The notes beneath the pieces are model-generated. The model had not been told where the DNA came from. It was given only the letters and a program-made list of their open reading frames with translations, and made no database searches. This document shows positions 16,862 to 26,059 of a DNA stretch of 64,000 bases, one piece after another (the stretch's first letter is position 1; the number at the start of each line of letters is the position of its first letter). A program made the position numbers and the translations under genes. Source of the stretch: Sphingopyxis sp. H073. GTDB taxonomy: Bacteria; Pseudomonadota; Alphaproteobacteria; Sphingomonadales; Sphingomonadaceae. Location of the stretch: contig NZ_LNSG01000004.1 of assembly GCF_001468395.1 (NCBI RefSeq), positions 1 to 64,000 of the forward strand. The letters are read 5' to 3'.

Positions 16862-18322
16862 GTGAACAGCAGCATCGAAATCGGAATCGACGAACGGGGA
16901 ACCGCGGTTCACGTCAACGTACAGGAACTGCTCGCGACGCGCCTGCTCGTGCAGGGCAATTCGGGGTCGGGCAAGTCGCACTTGCTGCGCCGCCTGCTCG
17001 AAGAGAGCGCGGGGCTGGTCCAGCAGGTCGTGATCGATCCCGAGGGCGATTTCGTGACCCTCGCAGACCACTACAGCCACATCGTCGTTAACGCGGGCGA
17101 CTATAGCGAGCGCGAGATCGCGGCGATGGGCGCGCGCATCCGCGAGCATCGCGCATCGGTGATCCTCGCGCTCGATACCCTCGATATCGAGGCGCAGATG
17201 AGCTGCACTGCGATCTTCCTGAACGCGCTGTTCGACGCCCCGCGCGAGCACTGGTTTCCGGCGCTGGTCGTCGTCGACGAAGCGCAGATGTTCGCCCCCA
17301 GCGCGTCGGGCGACGTGTCCGACACGGTCCGCCGCGCGAGCCTTGCCGCAATGACCAACCTGATGTGCCGCGGACGCAAGCGCGGCCTCGCCGGCGCGAT
17401 CGCGACGCAGCGGCTCGCCAAGCTCGCGAAGAATGTCGCGGCCGAGGCAAGCAATTTCCTGATGGGCCGCACCTTCCTCGACATCGACATGGCGCGCGCC
17501 GCTGACCTGCTCGGCATGGAGCGGCGGCAGGCCGAGGCGATCCGCGACCTTGAGCGTGGCCATTTCCTTGGGCTTGGCCCGGCGATTTCGCGGCGGCCGG
17601 TCGCGGTCAAGATCGGATCGACGCAGACCTCTACGCGCGCCGGGACGCACGGCCTGCTCCCGCTCCCGAGCGCCGAGCCACAGGATATGCGGACGATGCT
17701 GTTCGCCGAGTTGGAGACGCAGCCGCTGCCGACCCCGGCTGTTGCGCCGCAACCCGTTGCGGCGCAGGACCTGATCCGCCAATTTGCCGAACAGGAGGCC
17801 GACGACGAAGCGCCCGTGGCCGCGCCCACATTGTTTCCCGAGGTCGAGGCGCTCGACGCCGAACCCGCGATCATCGCCGCGCTCGAGGAAATGCTCGCCG
17901 ATCCCGACTGCGCCTTTCATCCCGAATCCTTTCTGTATCAGGACTTTTCGGTCCGTTGCCGGATGCAGCGGCTCGGCCGCGTGCCGCTCGACCTGCCGCA
18001 ATTCCGGCGGCGCTTCGCGCTCGCCAAGGGCGGCGTGTTCGATCCCGCCGACGCCAAGTGGCGCGAACTGCTCGAGGCCGCGAGCCGCCTCCCCGACGAC
18101 ATGCTCGCCCCCTTCGTCCAGATCGCGCGTGCGGCGATGGAGGGCAGTCCCTGCCCCGACGACGACGCGCTCGGCCGCGCCTATGGCACGCGCTCGCCGG
18201 GGCGCATCCGGCGGCTCGTCGAATATATGGAAAAGCAGGGCGCGATCGTCGTCCGCTCCGATTTCGGCGGCCGGCGTTCGATCGGCATCCCCGAACTGGG
18301 GCTGAGCACCGAGGCGGAGTAA
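16862..18322 (+). CDS. HerA/VirB4-type ATP-binding protein (DUF87)
   Basis: A 486-residue protein starting at GTG 16862. Walker A is GNSGSGKSHLLRRLLEE (about residues 33-49), and Walker B is ALVVVDEAQMFAP (about residues 137-149). An arginine-rich segment (NLMCRGRKRGLAGAIATQRLAKLAKNV) is typical of HerA-like hexameric motor ATPases of the DUF87 group. The C-terminal 180 residues contain no motif I recognise. Such proteins move on or remodel DNA, but this family's role in sphingomonads is not established. It follows the MobA-like gene by 41 bp and converges with the GDT1 gene. Confidence 0.78.
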   Translation: MNSSIEIGIDERGTAVHVNVQELLATRLLVQGNSGSGKSHLLRRLLEESAGLVQQVVIDPEGDFVTLADHYSHIVVNAGDYSEREIAAMGARIREHRASVILALDTLDIEAQMSCTAIFLNALFDAPREHWFPALVVVDEAQMFAPSASGDVSDTVRRASLAAMTNLMCRGRKRGLAGAIATQRLAKLAKNVAAEASNFLMGRTFLDIDMARAADLLGMERRQAEAIRDLERGHFLGLGPAISRRPVAVKIGSTQTSTRAGTHGLLPLPSAEPQDMRTMLFAELETQPLPTPAVAPQPVAAQDLIRQFAEQEADDEAPVAAPTLFPEVEALDAEPAIIAALEEMLADPDCAFHPESFLYQDFSVRCRMQRLGRVPLDLPQFRRRFALAKGGVFDPADAKWRELLEAASRLPDDMLAPFVQIARAAMEGSPCPDDDALGRAYGTRSPGRIRRLVEYMEKQGAIVVRSDFGGRRSIGIPELGLSTEAE

Positions 18323-18348
18323 TCGAGACAGCGGGCCACCGCGAAGGG

Positions 18349-18921
18349 TCAGCCGATCCAACCCGCCGTCTGCGCGAGCACCCAAAGGCCGATGACCAGA
18401 AACAGGGCCGCCGCCGCGATCCGGACCTTCGCGAGATCGACGCGTCTCAGCAGCGCATTGCCCAGGAACACCGCCGGCACATTGGCGATCATCATCCCCA
18501 GCGTGGTACCCGCCGTCACCAACGCCACATTGTGATACTGCGCGCCAAGCGCGACGGTCGCGATCTGCGTCTTGTCGCCCATCTCGACCAGAAAGAAGGC
18601 GACAAGCGTCGTCAGGAACGCCCCGAAACGCGGCTTTGGCGCGTCCTCATCCTCGAACTTGTCGGGGATCAGCGTCCACGCCGCCATCGCCACGAACGAC
18701 AGGCCGACCGCATAGCGAAAAACCGGGCTATCGAGGAAAGCCGCCGCCTGTGCGCCCAGCAGCGCGGCAAGCGCATGATTGGCAAGCGTCGCGACCAAAA
18801 TTCCCAGGATGATCGGCAGCGGACGGTTGAACCGCGTCGCGAGCAGCATCGCGAGCAACTGCGTCTTGTCGCCGACTTCGGCGAGAGCGACGATCGCGGT
18901 CGAGGTGAACAGGGCTTCCAT
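18349..18921 (-). CDS. GDT1/TMEM165-family manganese exporter
   Basis: A 190-residue membrane protein with six helices in two repeats. Each repeat carries the ExGDKT signature: EVGDKTQLLAML at about residue 15 and EMGDKTQIATVAL at about 112. This is the UPF0016/GDT1 family of divalent-cation exchangers, several of which export manganese. The ATG at 18921 gives the family start (MEALFTSTAIVALAEVGDKTQ). The leader carries a yybP-ykoY manganese riboswitch, which strongly supports manganese as the substrate. Confidence 0.92.
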   Translation of the reverse strand: MEALFTSTAIVALAEVGDKTQLLAMLLATRFNRPLPIILGILVATLANHALAALLGAQAAAFLDSPVFRYAVGLSFVAMAAWTLIPDKFEDEDAPKPRFGAFLTTLVAFFLVEMGDKTQIATVALGAQYHNVALVTAGTTLGMMIANVPAVFLGNALLRRVDLAKVRIAAAALFLVIGLWVLAQTAGWIG

Positions 18922-18933
18922 GAACAGACTCCG

Positions 18934-18984
18934 GGGCCGGGCGGCAGGCAATTCCAACGGACATCGTTCCCCGCCGCCCGGCCC
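18934..18984 (-). promoter_or_regulatory. expression-platform hairpin of the manganese riboswitch
   Basis: Positions 18934-18945 (GGGCCGGGCGGC on plus) pair perfectly with 18973-18984 over 12 bases around a 27-base loop. In the RNA (minus strand) this lies between the aptamer and the start. The base of the stem directly abuts the Shine-Dalgarno-like CCGGAG, about 10 bases before the ATG. It may switch access to the ribosome-binding site or end transcription. The lack of a U-run favours translational control. Confidence 0.5.
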
Positions 18985-19004
18985 GGACGGAAGGTTCGAT
19001 GCCA

Positions 19005-19108
19005 TTGGTCTCGCCCAAGCGGTGATCCGCTTCCTCCGCACCACGGCCTCTCGACCGAGTATGTTGACGCGGTGGCCCGTCCGATACCGGACGGCTGGCT
19101 ACTCCCCA
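19005..19108 (-). promoter_or_regulatory. yybP-ykoY manganese riboswitch
   Basis: Read on the minus strand, the leader of the GDT1 gene contains the conserved elements in order: GGGGAGTAGCC (19107-19097), a hairpin GCCGTCCGGTATCGGACGGGC, the conserved GTCAACATACT, a second arm, and GGGCGAGACC (19016-19007). These are the hallmarks of the yybP-ykoY aptamer, known to bind Mn2+ and switch on exporters. The aptamer overlaps the last nine bases of the upstream lipoprotein gene. Confidence 0.88.
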
Positions 19109-19329
19109 GATGACGGGCGCGCGTTAGACGGCTTTGCTGCCTCTGGCAAGGCTTGCGGTGTTTCGTCGGACGCGGCGGCCGCTCTGTCTGCCTCGGCGAT
19201 ATCGGCGTCCATCCGCTTTGCCCGCGCCTCGACCTCCTTCGCCGCCTTGTCATAGCGCTCGTCGAAGCTCGGCTCGTCATGGCACGCCGCCAGCAGGAGC
19301 ATTGGCAGAAGGACGAGCCCCCGCATCAA
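19099..19329 (-). CDS. small lipoprotein of unknown function
   Basis: A 76-residue protein: signal peptide MMRGLVLLPMLLLAAC with lipobox LAAC (Cys16), then an alanine- and charge-rich region (ERYDKAAKEVEARAKRMDADIAEADRAAAA) likely to form one long helix, and a flexible proline/serine tail. It overlaps the tamB stop by four bases, so it is coupled to the TamA-TamB unit and may be an outer-membrane accessory of it. Its stop codon lies inside the start of the manganese aptamer. Confidence 0.72.
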   Translation of the reverse strand: MMRGLVLLPMLLLAACHDEPSFDERYDKAAKEVEARAKRMDADIAEADRAAAASDETPQALPEAAKPSNARPSSGE

Positions 19330-22300
19330 TAATCCTTCCGGTAGCGGATGCTGACGTTCGTCTGCCCCGACCCGCCTGCCTGGCTGAGCAGCGACAGCGC
19401 GCGCGTCAGGCTGATCTCGAGCTGCGTCGCGGTATAGCCGCGCGCGTCGGTGATCACCTCCAGATAGATGTCCTTGGTGATGTACTGCCCAGCGGCAAGC
19501 GCGGTCCCGCGCCCCGTCACATCGTCGGGACCGAGCACGCGCAACCGGTCGATTCCCGCCGCCGACTGCAGCGCACCGAGAGGGCTGAGGCCCCCGCCTC
19601 CGCTGCTCAGCGCGTTGAGCGATGCCGCGAGTTGAACCGCCTGCAGCGGCGACAGCGACGTGATCGAATCGCCGAACAGGATCCGCGACACGATCTCGTC
19701 CTGCGGCAGCCCCGGGACACTGGAAAAAGCGACCTGCGGATTGCTCGCGCGGCCGGTGACCGCGACGGTCACGGTTACATTGTCGAAAGTGTCGCTCGCG
19801 AGCAGGCGCAGCGCGGGGTCGAAGGCGTCACCGGTGGGGAAGGTCACGCGCCCTTCCTCCAGCTCGAACGAGCGCCCTGCGAAATCGAGCGTCCCGCGCA
19901 CCAGTTCGATCTCGCCGTTGACGCGCGGCGCGACCGTCGTGCCGCCGAGCTGGACGTCGGCCTGCCATTCGGATTCGAGCCCCATGCCCTTGACGTAGAT
20001 CTGGTCCTTGGCGCGCATCCGGATATCGAGCCGGATCAGATCGAACAGGCTGCCCCCGACCGCCGCGAGCCCGTCGCCGCTGATCCGCCTGCGCCCGGTC
20101 GGCAGCTTCCGGCGCACGCCCGTCAGCACCGGCACGCTCGCCGCGCCTTCGCGCACGATGCGGTAGCGCGTCTCGGGAAGGCGCAGATCGCCCGAGAGCA
20201 GCGCGGCCTGTCCCGCGACCTTTTCGAGACGCAGCGTCCCCGTCGCGCGCGCGGCGATATTCTCGCTCTTCGCGAGCCGCGCATTGTCGAGCGTCGCGCT
20301 GATATCCATCGGGTAGCCGTCGGCCTGCGACAGGCTGACGAAGCCTTTCGCCTGCACCGTCCCGTCGCCTGCCTTCGCGGTCAGTTGCTCGATTTCCAGC
20401 CGGTTGCCGGTGAAACGGCCGTTCACGACCATGTCGGTCAGGCGCGTACCATAGGCCTGGTTTTCATAAACCATCGCGTTGCCGCGCACGACGCCCTGCA
20501 AGCAGGGATCGCTGAGCTGGCAGCTGAAATCGGCGGCGACCGCGACCGGCCCCGATATACCCTGGTTGGCCGGTCCGGCGAAGGAGTAGAGCGTATCGGC
20601 AGGGCCATTGTAGCGCAGCCCGCCGCTCAGCGGCGCGGCACGCAGCCGCGTCAACCAGTCGCCAGCGCCGGGTCCGAGCGGACGCAGCGATGCCTGCAAC
20701 CGTCCGATCACGCTGCCGCGCTTGCGCACGACCGCGCGCGCTTCGCCGCCGTCGCTCAGCAGCTTACCCGCGAAATTGATATCGACCGGCTGGCTGACCG
20801 AGGCGGCGGTTGTGCGTGTGAAGCCGGTGACGGTCAGCCGAGCATCGGCGCGCGGGAAAGCGTCGGTGTGCGCCTGTTCGAAATCGATACTCCCCGTCGC
20901 GCGGCCGCCGAGCCCGAGGCCGGGATAGATGGCGTTGACGATCGCCATATTTGCGCGGTCGAGACGGCTCTGGATCATGATCCCCTCACCGAAGCGGCCG
21001 GCGATGCGCGCGCTGCTGCCGCGTTCGAGCGCGACCGTCGTCGGCAGAAGTTCGTAATAGTCGCGATGCGGAACGATGCGCGCGGGCGAGGTGGTGCGGA
21101 AATCGACGCCGGTCGCACGGCCGACGACCGACGCGCGCCACAATTCGGGCTGGAGGTCGGCGTTCGCGGCGATGCGGAACGGCACCCCGCTCTCCCCCTC
21201 GACCAGCGCCTGCGCTTGCCCGCGCCCGTCGCGATAATCGATCTTCACGCGTCCGACGGCGATGTCATATTGGCGGATCTGCGTGTCGGCGACCTGGATG
21301 TCGGCGACGATATGCGGCTTGTCGTAGAGGACGATATCGGCGTCGACGACCGCCGAACCGACCGCGAGATTTGCGGCGCCGGGCAGAACGACGTTGTTCG
21401 CGCGAACATTGACCGCGGCCGCCTGATATCGCCCCTGCCCGCTCAGCCGGACAAGGCCGCCAAGCCCCTGTCCCGACGCGTCGAGCCGCCCGACGAACGG
21501 CCCCGCCGCGCTCTTTTCCAGCCGCCCGCTGAATCCGATCCCCGACAGATCACCGCGTTCGATATCGATCGTCAGCGGCCCTGCCGCCGTGAGCAGCACG
21601 ACGTCGGCCGAGAGCGGGCCATAGTCGGTCTCGCCCGTCGCGGCGAGGCGATATCCGTTCGGCGCGCCGGTGATCCGCGCAACCAGCTTCGCGAGCCCGA
21701 TGCCCAGACCCGGCCGGTCCGCGGTCACGACCGCGCGCGGGTCGCTGACCGTCCCGGCAAGCTGGACCCCGACCGGTCCATAGTCGGTCGAATGCGCCCG
21801 CGCCGCGAGCTGGATCCGGCCACCCGGCGCATAGGTCCCCTGCCCGCCCGTCACGCGGAGCTTCGGCGCCGTCAGCCGCAGATTGGCGAAGCGGACGATC
21901 CCGTCGGTGCCATAGCGGACGTCACCCGACGCAGTCGCATTGCCGCCTAGGAAATCGCGCACTCCGGAATTGAAGAGTTTGGTCGAACGCGCCCGGACGC
22001 GGCCGGCGATCTCGAACCCGCCGCGCGGCGCGGTCTTGAGGTCGGCGTCGGTATCGATGTCGAAGAGGCCGACGCTCTCGATCCGATAGTCGTTCACCCG
22101 CCCATCGATCGCGCCGGTGTAGAACCCCTTGTTCAAATCGGCGATGACGATTGCCTTCGCGTCGATGCGCGGCGAGCGCAGGCGCAGATTGTCGCTGAGG
22201 ATACGGCCGTCCTTATAGGCAAGGTCGCCGTCGAGCCGCACCTGCACCAACGTCCCGCCCGCGACGGTGTCGAGCCCGCGGATCCGTACCGCGCGCCCCG

Positions 22301-23558
22301 CCACGGGCACGAAAATCTGGTCGGCATCGACGCGCGCCTTGCCCGCCAGGCTCAGCGTTTCGACAACAATATCGTTGAACGCGAGACTGTTGGCATTCGC
22401 CTGATACGCCACCGTCGGCAGCGCGAAGGCGCCGTCAAGCGCAGCGGTCGCGCGTAGCCCGCTGCCACGCACCGATTTCGCAAGCGCATCGGGGCGCAAA
22501 ATGTTGAGCGCGAGCCTCAGATCCTCGTACCGGTTGTTGCCCAGATCGACGCCCCCGCTGACGCCGAGCCGGACAGCGTTCGACGACAGCCGTCCGTCGA
22601 TGTCGGCCTTTCGTTTGTCGAGCCGCGCGGTCAGGTCGATCGCGGTCTCGGGGCCCAGCAGCACCGCCGTCTGCCCCGCGAACAGCCGCGACGCCTGTGT
22701 CACACCTTTCATCGCCACCGTCCCGTCGCGAGCCGAGAGCGCGAGGTTGGCGAGCGGTCCGGCGCCGAGATTGGCGGTCAGCGCACCGTCCCAGCGCTTC
22801 CAGTCGCCGCGCCCGTCGAGCTTCGCGGTCAGCGTCTCCTTGAACCCGCCCATCGCCGCAAGCACGCCGCCCGCCGGAGCATGGAGGTCGAGCGTCATCG
22901 CCAGCCGGTTCTTGTCGGGCACGGCATCGAGAACGAGCGCGAGCTTGTCGCCCTTTGCCGCCCGGCCGATCGTCTCTGCGTTCGCCGTCACCTGCGCGCG
23001 GCGGTCGGCGATTGCGATCTTGCCATCGATCGTCGCGACCTGCCGCTCGCCGGTGATCGCCGGCTCGAACACGAGCCGGTCGACGCGCACCTTCCGCACG
23101 TCGATATCAATGTCGGGCAGCAGGGGCTCACCGGTGTCGGGGACCGGCTTGAACGCGGGCAATCGCTCGACCACCAGCGTCTGCGCGGTCGCCGAGCGGA
23201 TGTCGATATGATTCTTCAGATATTTGAACGGCCGCCAGTCGATCCGCACTTCGGGCGAGCGGAGGAATATGCCCTTGGGATCGCCGAGGGTGAAGTCGCG
23301 GATGACCATCTCGCCGAACAGCGATCCGTCGAGCCGGCCGATGCCGATCTTCATCCCGTTCTCGAACCGATATTTCTCGACCTGGTTCGCGACGAAGCGC
23401 CGCCCCGCATCGCTGTTCAGCCCGGCAAGGAACAGGCCGACGAGCACGACCAGCCCGAGCAACGTCAGGCCGATCCATTTGGCGATCCACAGCGGCCAAG
23501 ACCGGGTCGCCGTCTTGGGCGCCTCCTCCTCGCCCGCGATGATCGCGTCGTCGCCCAT
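19326..23558 (-). CDS. tamB: translocation and assembly module protein TamB
   Basis: A 1410-residue protein anchored in the inner membrane by one N-terminal helix (WIAKWIGLTLLGLVVLVGLFLAGL). The rest is a long repetitive beta-rich body, as in AsmA-like bridge proteins, and ends with the DUF490/TamB domain (GRVTFPTGDAFDPALRLLAS, DEIVSRILFGDSITSLSPLQAVQLAASL, ISLTRALSLLSQ). TamB spans the periplasm and works with TamA in outer-membrane assembly and probably lipid transport. The ATG at 23558 overlaps the tamA stop (TGATG). Upstream in-frame codons overlap tamA and are not used. Confidence 0.93.
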   Translation of the reverse strand: MGDDAIIAGEEEAPKTATRSWPLWIAKWIGLTLLGLVVLVGLFLAGLNSDAGRRFVANQVEKYRFENGMKIGIGRLDGSLFGEMVIRDFTLGDPKGIFLRSPEVRIDWRPFKYLKNHIDIRSATAQTLVVERLPAFKPVPDTGEPLLPDIDIDVRKVRVDRLVFEPAITGERQVATIDGKIAIADRRAQVTANAETIGRAAKGDKLALVLDAVPDKNRLAMTLDLHAPAGGVLAAMGGFKETLTAKLDGRGDWKRWDGALTANLGAGPLANLALSARDGTVAMKGVTQASRLFAGQTAVLLGPETAIDLTARLDKRKADIDGRLSSNAVRLGVSGGVDLGNNRYEDLRLALNILRPDALAKSVRGSGLRATAALDGAFALPTVAYQANANSLAFNDIVVETLSLAGKARVDADQIFVPVAGRAVRIRGLDTVAGGTLVQVRLDGDLAYKDGRILSDNLRLRSPRIDAKAIVIADLNKGFYTGAIDGRVNDYRIESVGLFDIDTDADLKTAPRGGFEIAGRVRARSTKLFNSGVRDFLGGNATASGDVRYGTDGIVRFANLRLTAPKLRVTGGQGTYAPGGRIQLAARAHSTDYGPVGVQLAGTVSDPRAVVTADRPGLGIGLAKLVARITGAPNGYRLAATGETDYGPLSADVVLLTAAGPLTIDIERGDLSGIGFSGRLEKSAAGPFVGRLDASGQGLGGLVRLSGQGRYQAAAVNVRANNVVLPGAANLAVGSAVVDADIVLYDKPHIVADIQVADTQIRQYDIAVGRVKIDYRDGRGQAQALVEGESGVPFRIAANADLQPELWRASVVGRATGVDFRTTSPARIVPHRDYYELLPTTVALERGSSARIAGRFGEGIMIQSRLDRANMAIVNAIYPGLGLGGRATGSIDFEQAHTDAFPRADARLTVTGFTRTTAASVSQPVDINFAGKLLSDGGEARAVVRKRGSVIGRLQASLRPLGPGAGDWLTRLRAAPLSGGLRYNGPADTLYSFAGPANQGISGPVAVAADFSCQLSDPCLQGVVRGNAMVYENQAYGTRLTDMVVNGRFTGNRLEIEQLTAKAGDGTVQAKGFVSLSQADGYPMDISATLDNARLAKSENIAARATGTLRLEKVAGQAALLSGDLRLPETRYRIVREGAASVPVLTGVRRKLPTGRRRISGDGLAAVGGSLFDLIRLDIRMRAKDQIYVKGMGLESEWQADVQLGGTTVAPRVNGEIELVRGTLDFAGRSFELEEGRVTFPTGDAFDPALRLLASDTFDNVTVTVAVTGRASNPQVAFSSVPGLPQDEIVSRILFGDSITSLSPLQAVQLAASLNALSSGGGGLSPLGALQSAAGIDRLRVLGPDDVTGRGTALAAGQYITKDIYLEVITDARGYTATQLEISLTRALSLLSQAGGSGQTNVSIRYRKDY

Positions 23559-25921
23559 CAGAACGCCTGCCCGATCGAGACATAGACGGTGATCCGCGCC
23601 TCGCCCGGACGCCGGTTGATAGGCGTCGCGAGGTCGAGCCGCATAGGCCCGAAATTGGTATAGAAGCGCCCGCCTATCCCGGCGCCGAAGCGCAGGTTCG
23701 AAAAATCGGGGGTGGAGCCACGATAGACCTGCCCGGCGTCGAGGAAGCCGACGACGCCCCAATTGCCGAAGCGATAGCGCGCCTCGACCGCCGCCTCGTT
23801 CAGGCTGCGCCCGCCGATCGGATCGTCGTTGGGATCCTTGGGACCGAGCTGCAGATAGCCATAGCCGCGCACCGACCCGCCGCCGCCGGCATAGAAACGC
23901 CGCGAAGGCGCCAGCCGCTCGCGCGCCGCGCCGATGATCGACGCGACACGAACGCGGCCAGCCAGGACGATGCTGTCGGTCACCGGATAATAGGCGCTGC
24001 CGTCGATTTGCGTTCGCGCATAAGGCGAGAAGCGGCCGGCGAGCGAGCCTTCGGGCTGGACGAGCGCGGTCAGGCGAAAGCCCTTCGTGGGATCGAGCAG
24101 GCTGTTGCTACGGTCGATGCCGACCTGCCCGCTGACCCCGAAGATCGTGTAGAAATCATTTTCGCGCACGCCGCGCGTAAAGTCATAATCATCTTCGCGC
24201 GTCGCGATCAGTTCGGCGCCGAGGGCATAGGTCAGCTTCTTCTGCCAGATCGGCGTCGAATCATAGCTCATCCGCGCCGCAACGCGCCCGGTGATCGCGT
24301 TGAACGCGTTATAGCGGCTGCGCGTCGCTTCGGTGATCAGCTCGAACGTCCGGTCGCGCTTGCCCGCGTTCGAGCGCCGCAACGTGACGCCGACGCCCTG
24401 TTCCTTCGTCCCGATCACCCCGCGCGCGATCAGCGCCCCTTCGGGCGGGAACAGGTTGCGGTGTGTCCAGCTGCCCTCGATCCGGATGCCCTCGCCGGTC
24501 CCGTAGCCCGCGGTCGCGGCGATCGTGCGCGGCGGTCCCTTTTCCTGCGTGACCAGCACCGTCACATATTCGGTGTCGTCCCCGGCGCTTTCACCGGTCG
24601 GCTGCGGTTCGACCGACACGGCGGCGAACAGCCCCGTCGCAACGAGCGCCTGCCGCAGATCGTCGGCCATCCGGCTGTCGTAGAGATCGCCACGCTTGAA
24701 CCGCGCCAGCACGCCGACATGCTCGCCGTCGAATGCGAGCTTGCCCGTCGTCTCGATGCCGCCGAAGCGGCCGCGCGGCCCGATATCGACCGGCAATGTA
24801 TAGAGCCCCTTCCCCGTATCCCCGTCGAGAAGGACGTCCCGCTGCCCCACCTTGGCAAAGGGATAGCCTTCCTCGGGCAGCTTGAGGGCAAGCGCTGCCT
24901 CCGCGCCCTGCACGCGCTGCGCAACGATTGGCTCGCCGACCGCGAGCGGGAAATTATCTTCGATCAGCTTTGGCGGCACCGTCGGCTTCGCATCGATGAC
25001 GATGTCGGAAAAGCTGTACCGGACCCCCGGCTTGACGTCGATGAGCGCGGTAATCGGTTGGCTGCGCGCCGCCTCGACCGCCGCCGCATCGCTGCGGTCG
25101 GGCCGATCGCCGCGATCGATCCGCGTATTCACGACTGCATCGTAATAGCCTTCTGACGCCAGGATGCGCGACATCAGCTCGGCGTCGGCGGACAATCGGG
25201 CACGCAGCATCGCGATGTTGTCGGCCTTTCCGTCGCCATCGTAGAGAGCGGACAGATCGCCGAACAGGTCGGCGAGATCGGCATCGGTGCTGTCATCGGG
25301 CGCCTCGAGCCCGGTGACCTTCACCGCATAGGCGATGCTGCGGCTTTCGCTGGCGTCTTCGGGCTCGGCGAATTCCACCGGGGTGACATCGAAACTGTCG
25401 AGCGGTGGCAACGGCGCTGCCAGCTCGGCGTCGCTGATCGGCGCGTCGCCAATCGCCTCGATGCTGTCTCCGTCGGCGAGCGCAGGCACCGGGGCGCCAT
25501 CGACCTTCGGCACGTCGCCTTTGCTCGCAGCCTCTTTGTCCGAGCTCTCGCGCGCCTTCGCAGCCTCGGCCTGCCGCCGCTCGAACTCGGCGATCGATTC
25601 GAGCGGCTTGTCGAGTTCGGGATCGTCCTCGGCGCTGATCGGCGGGATCGACGCCTTGAACTCCTCGTCCGAAATGATCGGCGCGACCTCTGGCAGCGCG
25701 ACGTCGGCAGGCGGCGGGGTCGGCGCTGCAATGTCGGGAACCGAAGGTTTGTTCTCGACCTTTTCCGCAGCGGGCTGTGCCGCTGCGGTCGTTTCCGCCT
25801 GCTGCGCATTCGCCGCATTCGCCGCGGCGACGCAAAGCAGCGGCGCCGACAGGATCAGGAGCCGCCGGGCCGCCACGGACGAAGATGCGCCATATTCGCG
25901 AGTGTTTTCAATCTGTGGCAT
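23558..25921 (-). CDS. tamA: Omp85-family outer-membrane protein TamA
   Basis: A 787-residue protein with a signal peptide (RRLLILSAPLLCVAAANAANAQQ). A long acidic, alanine/proline-rich linker follows (about residues 30-190), unusual for the family. The POTRA-like domains span about 230-450. The C-terminal 16-strand barrel (surface antigen domain) has GGGSVRGYGYLQLGP and VGFLDAGQVY, with a final aromatic residue in VSIGQAF. TamA is the outer-membrane partner of TamB. The ATG at 25921 (MPQIENTREYG) is preferred over 25975. Confidence 0.92.
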   Translation of the reverse strand: MPQIENTREYGASSSVAARRLLILSAPLLCVAAANAANAQQAETTAAAQPAAEKVENKPSVPDIAAPTPPPADVALPEVAPIISDEEFKASIPPISAEDDPELDKPLESIAEFERRQAEAAKARESSDKEAASKGDVPKVDGAPVPALADGDSIEAIGDAPISDAELAAPLPPLDSFDVTPVEFAEPEDASESRSIAYAVKVTGLEAPDDSTDADLADLFGDLSALYDGDGKADNIAMLRARLSADAELMSRILASEGYYDAVVNTRIDRGDRPDRSDAAAVEAARSQPITALIDVKPGVRYSFSDIVIDAKPTVPPKLIEDNFPLAVGEPIVAQRVQGAEAALALKLPEEGYPFAKVGQRDVLLDGDTGKGLYTLPVDIGPRGRFGGIETTGKLAFDGEHVGVLARFKRGDLYDSRMADDLRQALVATGLFAAVSVEPQPTGESAGDDTEYVTVLVTQEKGPPRTIAATAGYGTGEGIRIEGSWTHRNLFPPEGALIARGVIGTKEQGVGVTLRRSNAGKRDRTFELITEATRSRYNAFNAITGRVAARMSYDSTPIWQKKLTYALGAELIATREDDYDFTRGVRENDFYTIFGVSGQVGIDRSNSLLDPTKGFRLTALVQPEGSLAGRFSPYARTQIDGSAYYPVTDSIVLAGRVRVASIIGAARERLAPSRRFYAGGGGSVRGYGYLQLGPKDPNDDPIGGRSLNEAAVEARYRFGNWGVVGFLDAGQVYRGSTPDFSNLRFGAGIGGRFYTNFGPMRLDLATPINRRPGEARITVYVSIGQAF

Positions 25922-26059
25922 CTGTTTCCGGCCGATGCCGACTTTTGGCTTGCGTGATGTGGCTGCGCAACCCAATTCTCCCCTTCTGCACAGCCAACGC
26001 TCCGCTTATGGGACAGTTCCGGCGAGGCCTCTCGCCTCACCGCAAATTGCTACGGCATT

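Noticed and set aside
19134-21950. 938-codon open frame on the plus strand
   Set aside because: It is fully antisense to tamB, whose product has clear family features. Its translation is low-complexity Arg/Ala/His-rich, as expected from an antisense frame in GC-rich DNA.
26021-26036. GGCGAG-GCCT-CTCGCC hairpin after the ugd gene as a terminator
   Set aside because: The stem is only six bases and there is no T-run on the minus strand, so it is too weak to call.
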